Of a stretch of DNA of 64,000 nt, positions 17,261 to 25,655 are shown one piece after another; within the stretch, counting starts at the first letter, position 1; every line of letters begins with the position of its first letter. A model generated the notes under the pieces. The model ran no database searches and was not told the DNA's origin. It saw nothing but the letters and a program-made list of their open reading frames with translations. Where the stretch lies: NCBI GenBank assembly GCA_020631235.1, contig JAHDHQ010000003.1, forward strand, positions 198,527 to 262,526. Reading direction: 5' to 3'. The stretch comes from Saprospiraceae bacterium. Lineage in GTDB: Bacteria > Bacteroidota > Bacteroidia > Chitinophagales > Saprospiraceae. Made by a program: the position numbers and the translations under genes.

Positions 17261-19027
17261 GCTATTAAATCCAACATGAACTTTTGGACGTGCTAGATCG
17301 AAAGCTTCGTTATTTAACTTCCCAGTTGCCAGTGATAAATTGAGCAATCCTGCTCTTGTTTCGAAGGTCATACCGACACCTATGCCTAAGCTTCTATTCC
17401 AGCTGTCATCTATTAATTGGAAAGTTGACATTTCTACAAACGGCAATGAAAAATAGCTGTTTTTTCCAGCTAGAAGTCGATATTCTAATGTTAGTATAGA
17501 AAAAGCTTTTGAAAAGAAAGCCTGTTCGTCAAACCCACGTAAACTTTGATTGCCACCTAGACGATAAAGTTCGTTTTGCACAGCTTTGCCTTGAATAAGT
17601 TTATAAGCACTATTTGACTGAATCATCACCGTAGTTTGCTTAGTGATTTTTTGGAAATAAGCTGTTTTTAGTGCTAGTTGTAAGCTTAAGGAACTATTTT
17701 GGAGTGTATCATAGCTGTTAAGAAAATCAACTGATTCGTTCTTTATGCTTTGGATGGTTCCGTTAGGAATGATCGACCTAATACCTGCCCCTAAAGAAGT
17801 ATTTATGAAATAGCCTCGCGAGGGATTATTTAGGTAATCCGTTTTATTTACATCTAATAAAAGACTTATACCGTCTAATTTGACATCTAAGATTTCGGGC
17901 AATTGCTGACTAATAAGCAATTGGTTTGTATCTATTTCTATCAGTCTACTGCGATCAAAAATGCCAAGTAGTTTGAGGCGATTTTGATTAGACAATGGGA
18001 ATATGAGACCTGCGGCTGTTTTAATTTCATAATACTCTAAAGATCTGCGGAAGTATTCAAACGATCCATCTATACCTAGGGGAAGATTAAATGGATACAG
18101 CATATTATAGGCTAATATCATTTCTTGGTGCTCTGGGCGTAAGCGCTCAAATGAGAAAATAAATGCTTCTCCAAATCCAAGTTTGTTTTCCAGTTTGGTT
18201 TTAATATCAAAAGAAAGAAAGAGGTTTTGGTCTTCTAAGTCATCTGTGGGAATAACACCAAAAACCACATCGAATTTACTTGTGTTTTTTGCTTTTAAAT
18301 CTAGCTCGATTGTGGCCCAAGTATTAAAAACAGCAATTTCTGGCGCTGACTTAAGGTTTAAAAAAGCCAGCTGGTCTAATTTGTTAGGTATGTTTGTAAC
18401 CTTAGATAAATCAAATGGTGCTAGTGGTTCGATTTCAAAATATTGGTGTAAGAATCGTTTTCTAATTTTTGCGTTTCCAGTAATGGCTAAAGTATCAAAA
18501 TACATTTTAACTCCAGGGTCGATGTGCCAAGCGCCAATAATGGTCGACTGGTTTACACCTAGACTATCGATGTACAAGGATGCAAATGGGTAGCCTGTAT
18601 TGTTGTAATAATCCACCATACTTTGTAAGGCACTGGCTGATTTTATAGGATGATAATCAGTGCTTAGGGTTTGTGGTTTAATTTTTAGCTCCTCAAGAAG
18701 AAGTAAGGGTATATTACCTAGAGATAAACCCGAAGGGTCATATTTTGGGCCACTATGTAATTGGATCACACATGTGTCTTTCAGAAATAGGATAGAGTCT
18801 ACATTAGCTTCATAATGGGCTTTATCGAATAATAAATTTTTTGCCTCTTCAGCTATTTGATAGGCGGCAATGGAGTCAGAAAATTTCCCTTGTTTTTTGA
18901 GTTTTTTATAAGTGGCATCTGTGATTATAGTATAATTCCACTGGCTATGTACCGATGTAGTCTCACCCACAAAACAACTCAGGACGAGTAAGTATTTTAT
19001 TAATTGGTACTTTTGAGTTAGCCACAT
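17252..19027 (-). CDS. BamA/TamA-family outer-membrane beta-barrel protein
   Basis: A 591-residue Omp85-superfamily protein with a signal peptide from the ATG at 19027 ('YLLVLSCFVGETTSVHSQ'), periplasmic POTRA-like sequence in the first third and a C-terminal barrel. The 'GGNQSLRGFDEQAF' motif, the conserved LRGF of loop 6 in BamA/TamA/ShlB, and a C-terminal Phe are present. It probably inserts or exports other envelope proteins. A longer frame reaching 19144 would run into hemW and has no signal peptide, so 19027 is preferred. It is head to head with hemW across 14 nt. Confidence 0.85.
   Translation of the reverse strand: MWLTQKYQLIKYLLVLSCFVGETTSVHSQWNYTIITDATYKKLKKQGKFSDSIAAYQIAEEAKNLLFDKAHYEANVDSILFLKDTCVIQLHSGPKYDPSGLSLGNIPLLLLEELKIKPQTLSTDYHPIKSASALQSMVDYYNNTGYPFASLYIDSLGVNQSTIIGAWHIDPGVKMYFDTLAITGNAKIRKRFLHQYFEIEPLAPFDLSKVTNIPNKLDQLAFLNLKSAPEIAVFNTWATIELDLKAKNTSKFDVVFGVIPTDDLEDQNLFLSFDIKTKLENKLGFGEAFIFSFERLRPEHQEMILAYNMLYPFNLPLGIDGSFEYFRRSLEYYEIKTAAGLIFPLSNQNRLKLLGIFDRSRLIEIDTNQLLISQQLPEILDVKLDGISLLLDVNKTDYLNNPSRGYFINTSLGAGIRSIIPNGTIQSIKNESVDFLNSYDTLQNSSLSLQLALKTAYFQKITKQTTVMIQSNSAYKLIQGKAVQNELYRLGGNQSLRGFDEQAFFSKAFSILTLEYRLLAGKNSYFSLPFVEMSTFQLIDDSWNRSLGIGVGMTFETRAGLLNLSLATGKLNNEAFDLARPKVHVGFNSLF
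19008..19015 (+). promoter_or_regulatory. -7 promoter element for hemW (TACTTTTG)
   Basis: Exact TAnnTTTG 26 nt before the hemW ATG at 19042. It lies inside the first codons of the divergent beta-barrel gene. Confidence 0.5.
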
Positions 19028-19041
19028 TTTTTGAAGGTACA

Positions 19042-20193
19042 ATGAATCGATTAAATCCCTTAAATAACGAAGCAGGAATATATATTCATATTCCATTTTG
19101 CAAACAGGCTTGTCATTATTGTAATTTTCACTTTTCGACATCACTTCAGTATAAGGAGCGAATGGTCAAAAGTATTGTGCGAGAAATCGAATTACAAAAT
19201 ACTTTTTTTAAAAACGCCTCAATACAAAGTATATATTTTGGAGGAGGGACACCTTCTTTATTATCAGGCAATGAAATTAGGATGATATTGGACAAAATCC
19301 TATGCAATTTCAATGTCCAGTCTGATGTAGAGTTAACCTTGGAGGCAAATCCTGATGATATTACAGCAAAAAAGCTGGAGGGTTGGTTGCAAGAGGGTAT
19401 TAATCGATTATCCTTAGGTATCCAATCTTTAGATAATCAGGTGTTACAATGGATGAACCGAGCACACAATGAGGTCGAAGTAATCCAAGCGATGGATTTA
19501 ATTAGGCAATCAGGTATAGACAATTATTCGGTAGATTTTATTTTTGGAATACCTAACCAAGAAGAACAATATTGGCAAAAACAAATCGAATGGATCATAA
19601 AGTCTGAGGTCCCTCATGTAGCTTGTTATAATCTAACCGTCGAAGAGGGGACTGCTCTAAATCACAGAGTTAAGCGAGGAAAGGACAGTAAGGTAGATGA
19701 GATGCTGTCCATGAAAGAATTTGTCTTAGCGCATAAAAGCCTGAGTATAGCTGGATATGATCATTACGAAATTTCCAATTATTGCAAACCAGGCCGTATG
19801 TCTCGGCATAATAGTGCTTACTGGAAGGGAAAAGGTTATCTGGGGATAGGTCCATCTGCTCACTCTTATTATAAAGGGATTAGAAGCTGGAATATAGCCA
19901 ATAATGCGAGCTATATGGATCAAATAGAAAAAGGTGTTTTGCCAGTGGAGAGAGAAACATTAAGCGATCAGGATCGCTTCAATGAGTATGTCATGTTAGG
20001 TTTTAGGACAAAGTGGGGGCTGGATATGGAAGATTTGCGTTCTTTTAAGGAGAATGGCTTGTGCTGGGATCAGGAAATCCTTGAAGATTGGTTAAAAAAA
20101 GGTTGTATCATACAACAAAAGGAAAGCTATATTTTAAGTCTAGAAGGTAAACTTATCGCGGACGAAATTTCGGCTTCATTATTTGTGGTTTAA
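19042..20193 (+). CDS. hemW: Radical SAM heme chaperone HemW
   Basis: A 383-residue radical SAM protein with the 4Fe-4S triad Cys20-x3-Cys24-x2-Cys27 in 'IPFCKQACHYCNFHF'. The SAM-binding 'YFGGGTPSLL' and the HemW/HemN-type C-terminal domain ('GPSAHSYYKGIRSWN') are present. The first triad is followed by Phe, not the fourth Cys of HemN, so the heme chaperone HemW is more likely than an oxygen-independent coproporphyrinogen oxidase. It is cytosolic and monocistronic, convergent with the CorC-like gene downstream. Confidence 0.9.
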   Translation: MNRLNPLNNEAGIYIHIPFCKQACHYCNFHFSTSLQYKERMVKSIVREIELQNTFFKNASIQSIYFGGGTPSLLSGNEIRMILDKILCNFNVQSDVELTLEANPDDITAKKLEGWLQEGINRLSLGIQSLDNQVLQWMNRAHNEVEVIQAMDLIRQSGIDNYSVDFIFGIPNQEEQYWQKQIEWIIKSEVPHVACYNLTVEEGTALNHRVKRGKDSKVDEMLSMKEFVLAHKSLSIAGYDHYEISNYCKPGRMSRHNSAYWKGKGYLGIGPSAHSYYKGIRSWNIANNASYMDQIEKGVLPVERETLSDQDRFNEYVMLGFRTKWGLDMEDLRSFKENGLCWDQEILEDWLKKGCIIQQKESYILSLEGKLIADEISASLFVV

Positions 20194-20231
20194 TCCAATC
20201 AAAGTGTTTATGACTGTGGTACTCTTCCTGC

Positions 20232-21491
20232 TTAATCCTTTGTGGAATTCTCTTCATCAAGCACAACTAAGCGTATAATTTCTACTTTTTTATCAGAGAC
20301 TTGAAGAGCTTGGAGTTGGTAGTTTTCTATGGTGATTTCTTCTTCTACGTCAGGTATATTGCCAGAGGTCATGACCATAAAACCCGCTAGTGTTTGGTAG
20401 TCACCTTCAGGGATGTTTATATTCTCATATTTTTCGTTGATATAGTCGATTTCGATTCTTCCGGAAAAAACGTATTCCGTTTCATTGATGGCTTGTTCTA
20501 GGACGCCTTCATCGTCAAATTCGTCTTCGATATCACCAAAAATCTCTTCCACAATGTCTTCCAATGTGATGATACCACCCAAGCTACCATATTCGTCCAC
20601 TACGCAGGCAATGCTTGTTTTAGATTTTATGAATTTTGTAAGTAAATCTTGCAAATTCATAGCTTCTGGAACAAAGGGTATTTCGATGGCTATCTTTTTT
20701 AAAGATTTAGGTCTAGCTAGTAGTTGTTGGTGATGGATGTAACCGATCACATTCTCGATATCATCATCAATCAGAATGATGCGTGACAATTTTGTTTGTT
20801 TTATTAATTCGATCAGTTCTTCTTGAGGATCGTGTATGTCAAAAGAAACTATTTCTGTCCTGGGAACCATGGCATCCCTCACATGCAATTCACTTAAGTT
20901 TAAGGCATTGGTTAGAATCTCCTTATCTATATCGAGTTGGACTTCTGAAATTTGCTCTTCAAAATATTCCTGTACGTCTACTTTAGATAAGGCATAATCT
21001 CCTTTTTCGATAGGTACTTTACAAATTTTGAGTAGTAGGTTTGAAAGTGTATTCATTAGCCAGGTGGGTAAGGCTAATAGTTGTTTGAAAAAAAAGAGTG
21101 GAAGAGCAAGAAAAAGAAGCACGTTATTAGCATACATTCTAAAAAAGGTCTTCGGCATAAACTCACCAAAGATCAAAACGATGATGGTTATAATGATTGT
21201 AAATACCAGCAAAGCCAAAACAGGGAAAGGCAGTAAGCTGGGAAAGGCTTTTTCTAAAAATATGGTCATAAAGCCTGTAAAAGCTACTAAAGCAATATTA
21301 TTGCCTACTAGCATGGTACTAATAAATGCTTTAGGTTTTTGGTAAAATGAAGAAAGTATGCGGCCTCTGCGGGAACCACCTTCTTTTCCCATGGCAACAC
21401 CCAATTTATTAGCAGTAATAAAGGCTATTTCTGAGCCGGAAAAAAATGCAGATAAAAGTAGAAAGAACAATATACCGAGAAATACTCCCAT
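20232..21491 (-). CDS. CNNM/CorC (hemolysin-type, GldE-like) membrane protein
   Basis: A 419-residue protein with the DUF21 transmembrane domain (residues 1-180, beginning 'FFLLLSAFFSGSEIAFI'). A CBS-domain pair follows ('VRDAMVPRTEIVSFD', 'VVDEYGSLGGIITLEDIVEE'), and then a C-terminal CorC/HlyC domain. Homologues move or sense Mg2+/Co2+; in gliding Bacteroidota the paralogue GldE has this layout. No gldD lies next to it, so gliding is not implied. It starts 19 nt after the acyltransferase pair and may be their third operon member. Confidence 0.85.
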   Translation of the reverse strand: MGVFLGILFFLLLSAFFSGSEIAFITANKLGVAMGKEGGSRRGRILSSFYQKPKAFISTMLVGNNIALVAFTGFMTIFLEKAFPSLLPFPVLALLVFTIIITIIVLIFGEFMPKTFFRMYANNVLLFLALPLFFFKQLLALPTWLMNTLSNLLLKICKVPIEKGDYALSKVDVQEYFEEQISEVQLDIDKEILTNALNLSELHVRDAMVPRTEIVSFDIHDPQEELIELIKQTKLSRIILIDDDIENVIGYIHHQQLLARPKSLKKIAIEIPFVPEAMNLQDLLTKFIKSKTSIACVVDEYGSLGGIITLEDIVEEIFGDIEDEFDDEGVLEQAINETEYVFSGRIEIDYINEKYENINIPEGDYQTLAGFMVMTSGNIPDVEEEITIENYQLQALQVSDKKVEIIRLVVLDEENSTKD

Positions 21492-21510
21492 AATATAAAG
21501 GTAATAAAGC

Positions 21511-22536
21511 CTAAGGTAAATAAGGACCTACAAATTTGTCAATAATTACTTCTCGAATATCACTGATGCTTATACCCATGCCTACCTCGGTGCTTCTTCC
21601 AAAAGCTGTATGTCTAAATGCGCCAAAGTAAAACATTTTATCGAGGCTAGTCATGCGATTATAGATAGCCATAATAGGGACTAAATTAATTTGGAATTCT
21701 TTCCTCAATAATAAAAACATCCCTTTAAAAATGTCTCTATCCAAAATAGATATTTGTTGGTCTGACAACTCACCTTCTTCCAATTTTATATCGGGTTTTA
21801 ACCACATTTTATCTGACTGAGCCCAATATTTTTTAGCAACAGAGGTAAAAAAAGTATCTGCCTTTTGGCGTTCGTAAATGTTGTATAAGGTTACTTTTCC
21901 AAAGTATCCTTGGATGTGTTGGTTTCTGGCATAAATGTATCCTAGGCCATGAAGCACGTAATCAAAAGATTGTCTGGTCGCTCTTTGCTGGTAGTAAGGA
22001 TTTATAAATGATCGACCAAGTTCTGACCAAACCTCTTTTTTAAATGATTCTGCAAAGATAAAATGATCACCCATAGGTCCTTGTTCATAGGAATCTCCAT
22101 GATGGATTAAATATCTATAACCACCTATGATGGTATCAATGAGTTGATCAGCATTGGGGTTAATAATGATGAGTTGCTTGGTGATGTCTAATTGGTCAAA
22201 TTTATCATAGTCGTTTTGGCCGACGCCGCCACCATCTTTTCTGAATGCCCACTCTCTAATCACTGTAAGCATAGCGATTAGATTAGGGTAACTGTACCAA
22301 TCAGTCAGACAAATAATATAATCCGTATCAGGAATGGTGTGACTCCCTTCTTTCTGGAGTGCATTTATTTCTTTTTTTATGGTGGGTAAATCTGTAAGTT
22401 CCGCCAAGGCTTGTTCTACATCTTCTTCAGACAAAAAGGGATAAACAGGCACAGCTGAGTACAGCGATTTATCCTTATTAAAGTAGTCCTCTTTTTTTAC
22501 GTTTGTAAGAGGATCACTGATCAAAACATGTTTCAT
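21511..22536 (-). CDS. GNAT-type N-acyltransferase (GlsB/OlsB-like)
   Basis: A 341-residue protein. The stretch 'WAFRKDGGGVGQNDYDKFD' followed by 'KQLIIINPNADQL' and 'IGGYRYLI' matches the Bacteroidota OlsB/GlsB family. That family N-acylates the amino group of glycine or ornithine with 3-hydroxyacyl-ACP in amino-acid lipid synthesis. About 100 extra N-terminal residues precede the core. The ATG overlaps the stop of the upstream O-acyltransferase gene by 4 nt, the two-gene arrangement known for glycine-lipid synthesis in Bacteroides. The amino acid used here cannot be told from sequence. Confidence 0.65.
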   Translation of the reverse strand: MKHVLISDPLTNVKKEDYFNKDKSLYSAVPVYPFLSEEDVEQALAELTDLPTIKKEINALQKEGSHTIPDTDYIICLTDWYSYPNLIAMLTVIREWAFRKDGGGVGQNDYDKFDQLDITKQLIIINPNADQLIDTIIGGYRYLIHHGDSYEQGPMGDHFIFAESFKKEVWSELGRSFINPYYQQRATRQSFDYVLHGLGYIYARNQHIQGYFGKVTLYNIYERQKADTFFTSVAKKYWAQSDKMWLKPDIKLEEGELSDQQISILDRDIFKGMFLLLRKEFQINLVPIMAIYNRMTSLDKMFYFGAFRHTAFGRSTEVGMGISISDIREVIIDKFVGPYLP

Positions 22537-23387
22537 GATTCAGTGATTTTAAAGTTGTTATTAGAAGGGTTCATCTCATATACAAACGTTTTCATCTGTC
22601 CAGCAAGTTTCCTGTATTCTTTTTTTGTGGTTCCTGCGAGTGTTTTATTTAAGGATTCATATGGAATTGGGTTAGAAAACTGCACTTGGATATCGCCTTT
22701 AGCCTTTACAAATTCTCTTAACTGGAAAATGTTTTCCAATGGTATTTTAGCCAGAGATTTAAACCTTGCTCTGAAGTTTGCCACTTTAAAAAACAAGGGT
22801 GAGTTTCCTTTGTTTATGTGCATTAATATGACTGGAGTTTTATACTTTATAGCATATTGCAAAAAGGTAGGTCTCCAATCACGATCCACGAGTTTTCCAG
22901 TTTCGTCTGGTCTAGAATTCATACCAGCAGCGAAAAACACTACGGCTCTTCCTGTTTTATAAGCCTCATCTATTTCGTTAAAATCCACCTTGTTTTTATT
23001 GGGGGTCAGTTTGTCTACAGGGATGACTATATCTTTTACAGGGTTTACACAAACGAGAGAGTTAGCTAACACAGAAAGGTTGCCTCTTTGTTTTCCGATG
23101 GCAGCGATGAGCGCCATTACATCTGCACCTCCTGGATGGTTAGCTGCTATGGTAAGTGGGCCTTCTTTGGGGATAGATTCCCAATTAATGGCTTCCACTT
23201 TGATCCCCAATTCGTCGCAACATGCCTGTATGAATGGTGCTCCTGTGAGTGGTTTATTATTTTCTATGAGTCGATTAATTCGCTTTACCTTAAGCAGTGG
23301 GAAATTGAGTAAAAAGAAGTCGAAAAATTTAATTTTCCACTTTGGCCAATTTGGTTTGAGGAGGTCTATTGAATATTTTTCAATCAA
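22533..23387 (-). CDS. PlsC-type O-acyltransferase (GlsA-like)
   Basis: A 284-residue lysophospholipid-acyltransferase-fold protein with the catalytic 'ANHPGGADVMAL' (the His-x4-Asp box) and 'AAGMNSRPD' as the second block. In Bacteroides the GlsA partner of this type adds the second acyl chain, esterified to the 3-hydroxy group, after GlsB forms the N-acyl bond. The 4-nt ATGA overlap with the N-acyltransferase gene supports this pairing. A role in ordinary phosphatidic-acid synthesis is the main alternative. The promoter at 23413-23420 precedes it. Confidence 0.75.
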   Translation of the reverse strand: MIEKYSIDLLKPNWPKWKIKFFDFFLLNFPLLKVKRINRLIENNKPLTGAPFIQACCDELGIKVEAINWESIPKEGPLTIAANHPGGADVMALIAAIGKQRGNLSVLANSLVCVNPVKDIVIPVDKLTPNKNKVDFNEIDEAYKTGRAVVFFAAGMNSRPDETGKLVDRDWRPTFLQYAIKYKTPVILMHINKGNSPLFFKVANFRARFKSLAKIPLENIFQLREFVKAKGDIQVQFSNPIPYESLNKTLAGTTKKEYRKLAGQMKTFVYEMNPSNNNFKITES

Positions 23388-23412
23388 AGTGTTGTTGTCA
23401 TTGTTTGAAATA

Positions 23413-23420
23413 CAAATTTA
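23413..23420 (-). promoter_or_regulatory. -7 promoter element for the acyltransferase pair (TAAATTTG)
   Basis: Minus-strand TAAATTTG, an exact TAnnTTTG, 25 nt before the start codon at 23387. Confidence 0.5.
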
Positions 23421-23479
23421 CTTTAAATCTCTATCATTATTGCTGTCAAAAATGAATATCGCTCTGTAAAGAAAAATGG

Positions 23480-23487
23480 TATTTTTG
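23480..23487 (+). promoter_or_regulatory. -7 promoter element for glyS (TATTTTTG)
   Basis: Exact TAnnTTTG 18 nt before the ATG at 23506. It lies inside the longer reading frame that begins at 23476, which is one reason to prefer the shorter start. Confidence 0.55.
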
Positions 23488-23505
23488 TTCCATAATTGTA
23501 AGAAC

Positions 23506-25041
23506 ATGGATTTTAAGAATGTCATAGCTCATTGTAAGGAATACGCTTTTATTTATCAATCTAGTGAAATATATGATGGTTTAGCGGCTGCTTATGATTA
23601 TGGACCCTATGGAGTAGAGCTGAAAAATAATATAAAATCGTACTGGTGGAAGAGTATGGTACAGATGCATGAAAATATTGTGGGTTTAGATGCATCCATA
23701 TTTATGCATCCAAAAGTTTGGAAAGCTTCAGGGCATGTCGATGCTTTCAATGATCCGTTAATAGACAATAAAGATTCGAAAAAAAGGTATCGTGCTGACC
23801 AACTCATTGAAGGCTATTGTGAGAAAATTGATAATAAAATCAGGAAAGATGTCGAAAAAGCTAGAAAGCGCTTCGGTGATGATTTTGATGAGGTTCAATT
23901 TCGTGCTACTAATCAAAGAATCATCGATCGGCAAAAGAAAATAGACGATATTTTGGGTCGGATGAATCAGAGTTTGATGGATGAAAACCTGGAAGATGTA
24001 AAAGCATTGATTGAAGAGTTGGAAATAGCTTGCCCAGTGAGTGGTTCGAAAAACTGGACTGATGTAAGGCAATTTAATTTGATGTTTTCGACTCAGTTAG
24101 GAAATATTTCTGGGGAGGAAGGCAAGTTGTATTTGCGACCAGAAACGGCTCAAGGTATTTTTGTAAACTTTTTAAATGTTCAAAAAACATCTAGACAGAA
24201 GGTGCCCTTTGGGATTGCGCAAATTGGAAAAGCTTTTAGGAATGAAATTGTAGCGAGACAATTCATTTTTAGGATGAAAGAGTTTGAACAAATGGAAATG
24301 CAATTTTTTGTAAGACCTGGAACAGAAATGAAATGGTACGAGCAGTGGAAAGAAACTCGACTCAACTGGCACAAGGCATTAGGCGTTCCTGACGAAAAAC
24401 TACGTTTTCATGACCATGAAAAACTCGCTCATTATGCTAATGCTGCTTCGGACATAGAATTTGAGTTTCCTTTTGGTTTTAGAGAGTTAGAAGGCATTCA
24501 CTCAAGGACTGATTTTGATTTAAGCCAACATCAAGAGTTGTCGGGTAAAAAGTTGCAATATTTTGATCCGGAGTTAAATGAAAATTACGTGCCTTATGTG
24601 GTAGAAACATCGATTGGATGCGATCGAATGTTTTTAGCCCAGGTAAGTTTAGCCTTACAGGAAGAAGAAGTTCCTGATGCAAAAGGAGGTTCCAGTGTAA
24701 GAACGGTGATGAAATTTCATCCAGCATTGGCCCCAGTAAAGTGTGCTATTTTGCCTTTGCTAAAAAACAATGAATCACTGGTAAATGCGTCAAAGGATTT
24801 GTTTAATCAAGTAAAATTTGATGTTAATGCGCAATATGATGAAAAGGATGCAATAGGCAAACGATATCGTAGGCAAGATGCTATCGGAACTCCTTTTTGT
24901 GTGACTGTAGATCATCAAACTTTGGAGGATAATACCGTAACAATTCGTGAAAGAGACAGCTTAGATCAGCAAAGAGTCAAAATGGAGGATGTGCGAAGTA
25001 TAGTTAGTGAAAGATGTAGTATGCATTCTCTTTTTAAATAA
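23506..25041 (+). CDS. glyS: Glycine-tRNA ligase (homodimeric type)
   Basis: A class II synthetase of 511 residues, of the eukaryote/archaea-like alpha2 type rather than the alpha2-beta2 type. It has 'YQSSEIYDGLAAAYDYGPYG' near the N-terminus, motif 2 around 'GKAFRNEIVARQFIFRMKEF' with 'EMQFF', and a C-terminal anticodon-binding domain with 'KRYRRQDAIGTPFCVTVD'. It charges tRNA-Gly. The ATG at 23506 directly before 'DFKNVIAHCKEYAF' is chosen over the in-frame ATG at 23476, because the -7 element lies between them. A bidirectional terminator follows. Confidence 0.96.
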   Translation: MDFKNVIAHCKEYAFIYQSSEIYDGLAAAYDYGPYGVELKNNIKSYWWKSMVQMHENIVGLDASIFMHPKVWKASGHVDAFNDPLIDNKDSKKRYRADQLIEGYCEKIDNKIRKDVEKARKRFGDDFDEVQFRATNQRIIDRQKKIDDILGRMNQSLMDENLEDVKALIEELEIACPVSGSKNWTDVRQFNLMFSTQLGNISGEEGKLYLRPETAQGIFVNFLNVQKTSRQKVPFGIAQIGKAFRNEIVARQFIFRMKEFEQMEMQFFVRPGTEMKWYEQWKETRLNWHKALGVPDEKLRFHDHEKLAHYANAASDIEFEFPFGFRELEGIHSRTDFDLSQHQELSGKKLQYFDPELNENYVPYVVETSIGCDRMFLAQVSLALQEEEVPDAKGGSSVRTVMKFHPALAPVKCAILPLLKNNESLVNASKDLFNQVKFDVNAQYDEKDAIGKRYRRQDAIGTPFCVTVDHQTLEDNTVTIRERDSLDQQRVKMEDVRSIVSERCSMHSLFK

Positions 25042-25073
25042 AAAAAACCTGCTTTTGTATAAAGCAGGTTTTT
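25041..25073. terminator. Bidirectional terminator between glyS and a convergent gene
   Basis: AACCTGCTTT (25046-25055) pairs perfectly with AAAGCAGGTT (25061-25070) around a 5-nt loop, flanked by A and T runs. It can serve both glyS and the leftward gene ending at 25094. Confidence 0.8.
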
Positions 25074-25093
25074 AGGTGTCTGTTTTCGTTTAT

Positions 25094-25432
25094 TTACTTT
25101 TTATTAAAAGAAACTGGTAAGGTGTATTTTGTATAAGGCTTGAACGATTCTTGCGCAAGTGTTTTGTAGTTTAATCTTGACTTTATGAGTCCTTCAATTT
25201 CTTTTTCGTTAGTAGAAATCACAACAATCTCTCCTCCTTCGATGATCATAAAATCGATCATAACAGATTCTATATCATTATGTTGCGTTAAATCTAGATC
25301 AGCAAGATAGTTAGTGATTTGTGATCTCCATAGTGGAGCTATTTTTGGATCAGAGCTCGCAGTCATGGTAGAGATAGAAACTAATAATACTAATAATACG
25401 CTCAATACATTTTTTTGAAAATTCATAGTCAT
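25094..25432 (-). CDS. Small exported protein with a TonB-C-like tail
   Basis: A 112-residue protein with a signal peptide ending near 'STMTASSDP'. The mature part, about 85 residues, ends 'KPYTKYTLPVSFNKK'. Together with 'EIEGLIKSRLNYK' this resembles the last strands of TonB C-terminal or related small beta folds common in Bacteroidota, but there is no TonB membrane anchor or linker. Starts at 25432 or 25426 (ATGACTATG) cannot be distinguished. It is probably periplasmic. Function is unknown. Confidence 0.65.
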   Translation of the reverse strand: MTMNFQKNVLSVLLVLLVSISTMTASSDPKIAPLWRSQITNYLADLDLTQHNDIESVMIDFMIIEGGEIVVISTNEKEIEGLIKSRLNYKTLAQESFKPYTKYTLPVSFNKK

Positions 25433-25574
25433 TTAATTTTTGATGATAAATAATGTTTGTTAGTGTCGTTTGATGAGAATACTATTCTGGTGGGCAAGAA
25501 GTTACAGTCAACAGAAGAAAACATCTTTTTTCTCTACCAACGATTTGATTAGTTAGATAAACGGACAAAAAAAA

Positions 25575-25602
25575 ATGAGCAATGTAGAATTACATTGCTC
25601 AT
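25575..25602 (-). terminator. Terminator of the 473-residue TPR gene
   Basis: A perfect 12-bp stem, ATGAGCAATGTA (25575-25586) with its complement at 25591-25602, and a 4-nt loop. Read leftward, a run of nine or more T follows. It lies 54 nt after the stop codon at 25656. Confidence 0.85.
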
Positions 25603-25655
25603 GAGATTATTGAGATTGAGTATGCCTGGACCTTCAATGTCCAGATTATATCCTA

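Noticed and set aside
19028..19144. N-terminal extension of the BamA/TamA-like protein
   Set aside because: It would overlap hemW and bury the signal peptide; the ATG at 19027 gives a proper signal peptide.
20232..21491. Gliding protein GldE as a firm call
   Set aside because: The domain layout fits, but there is no gldD or other gld gene nearby, so a general CNNM/CorC protein is the safer label.
22528..23469. Rightward reading frames of 70-159 codons opposite the acyltransferase gene
   Set aside because: They lie antisense to two well-supported enzyme genes and show no family resemblance; they are shadows of biased codon use.
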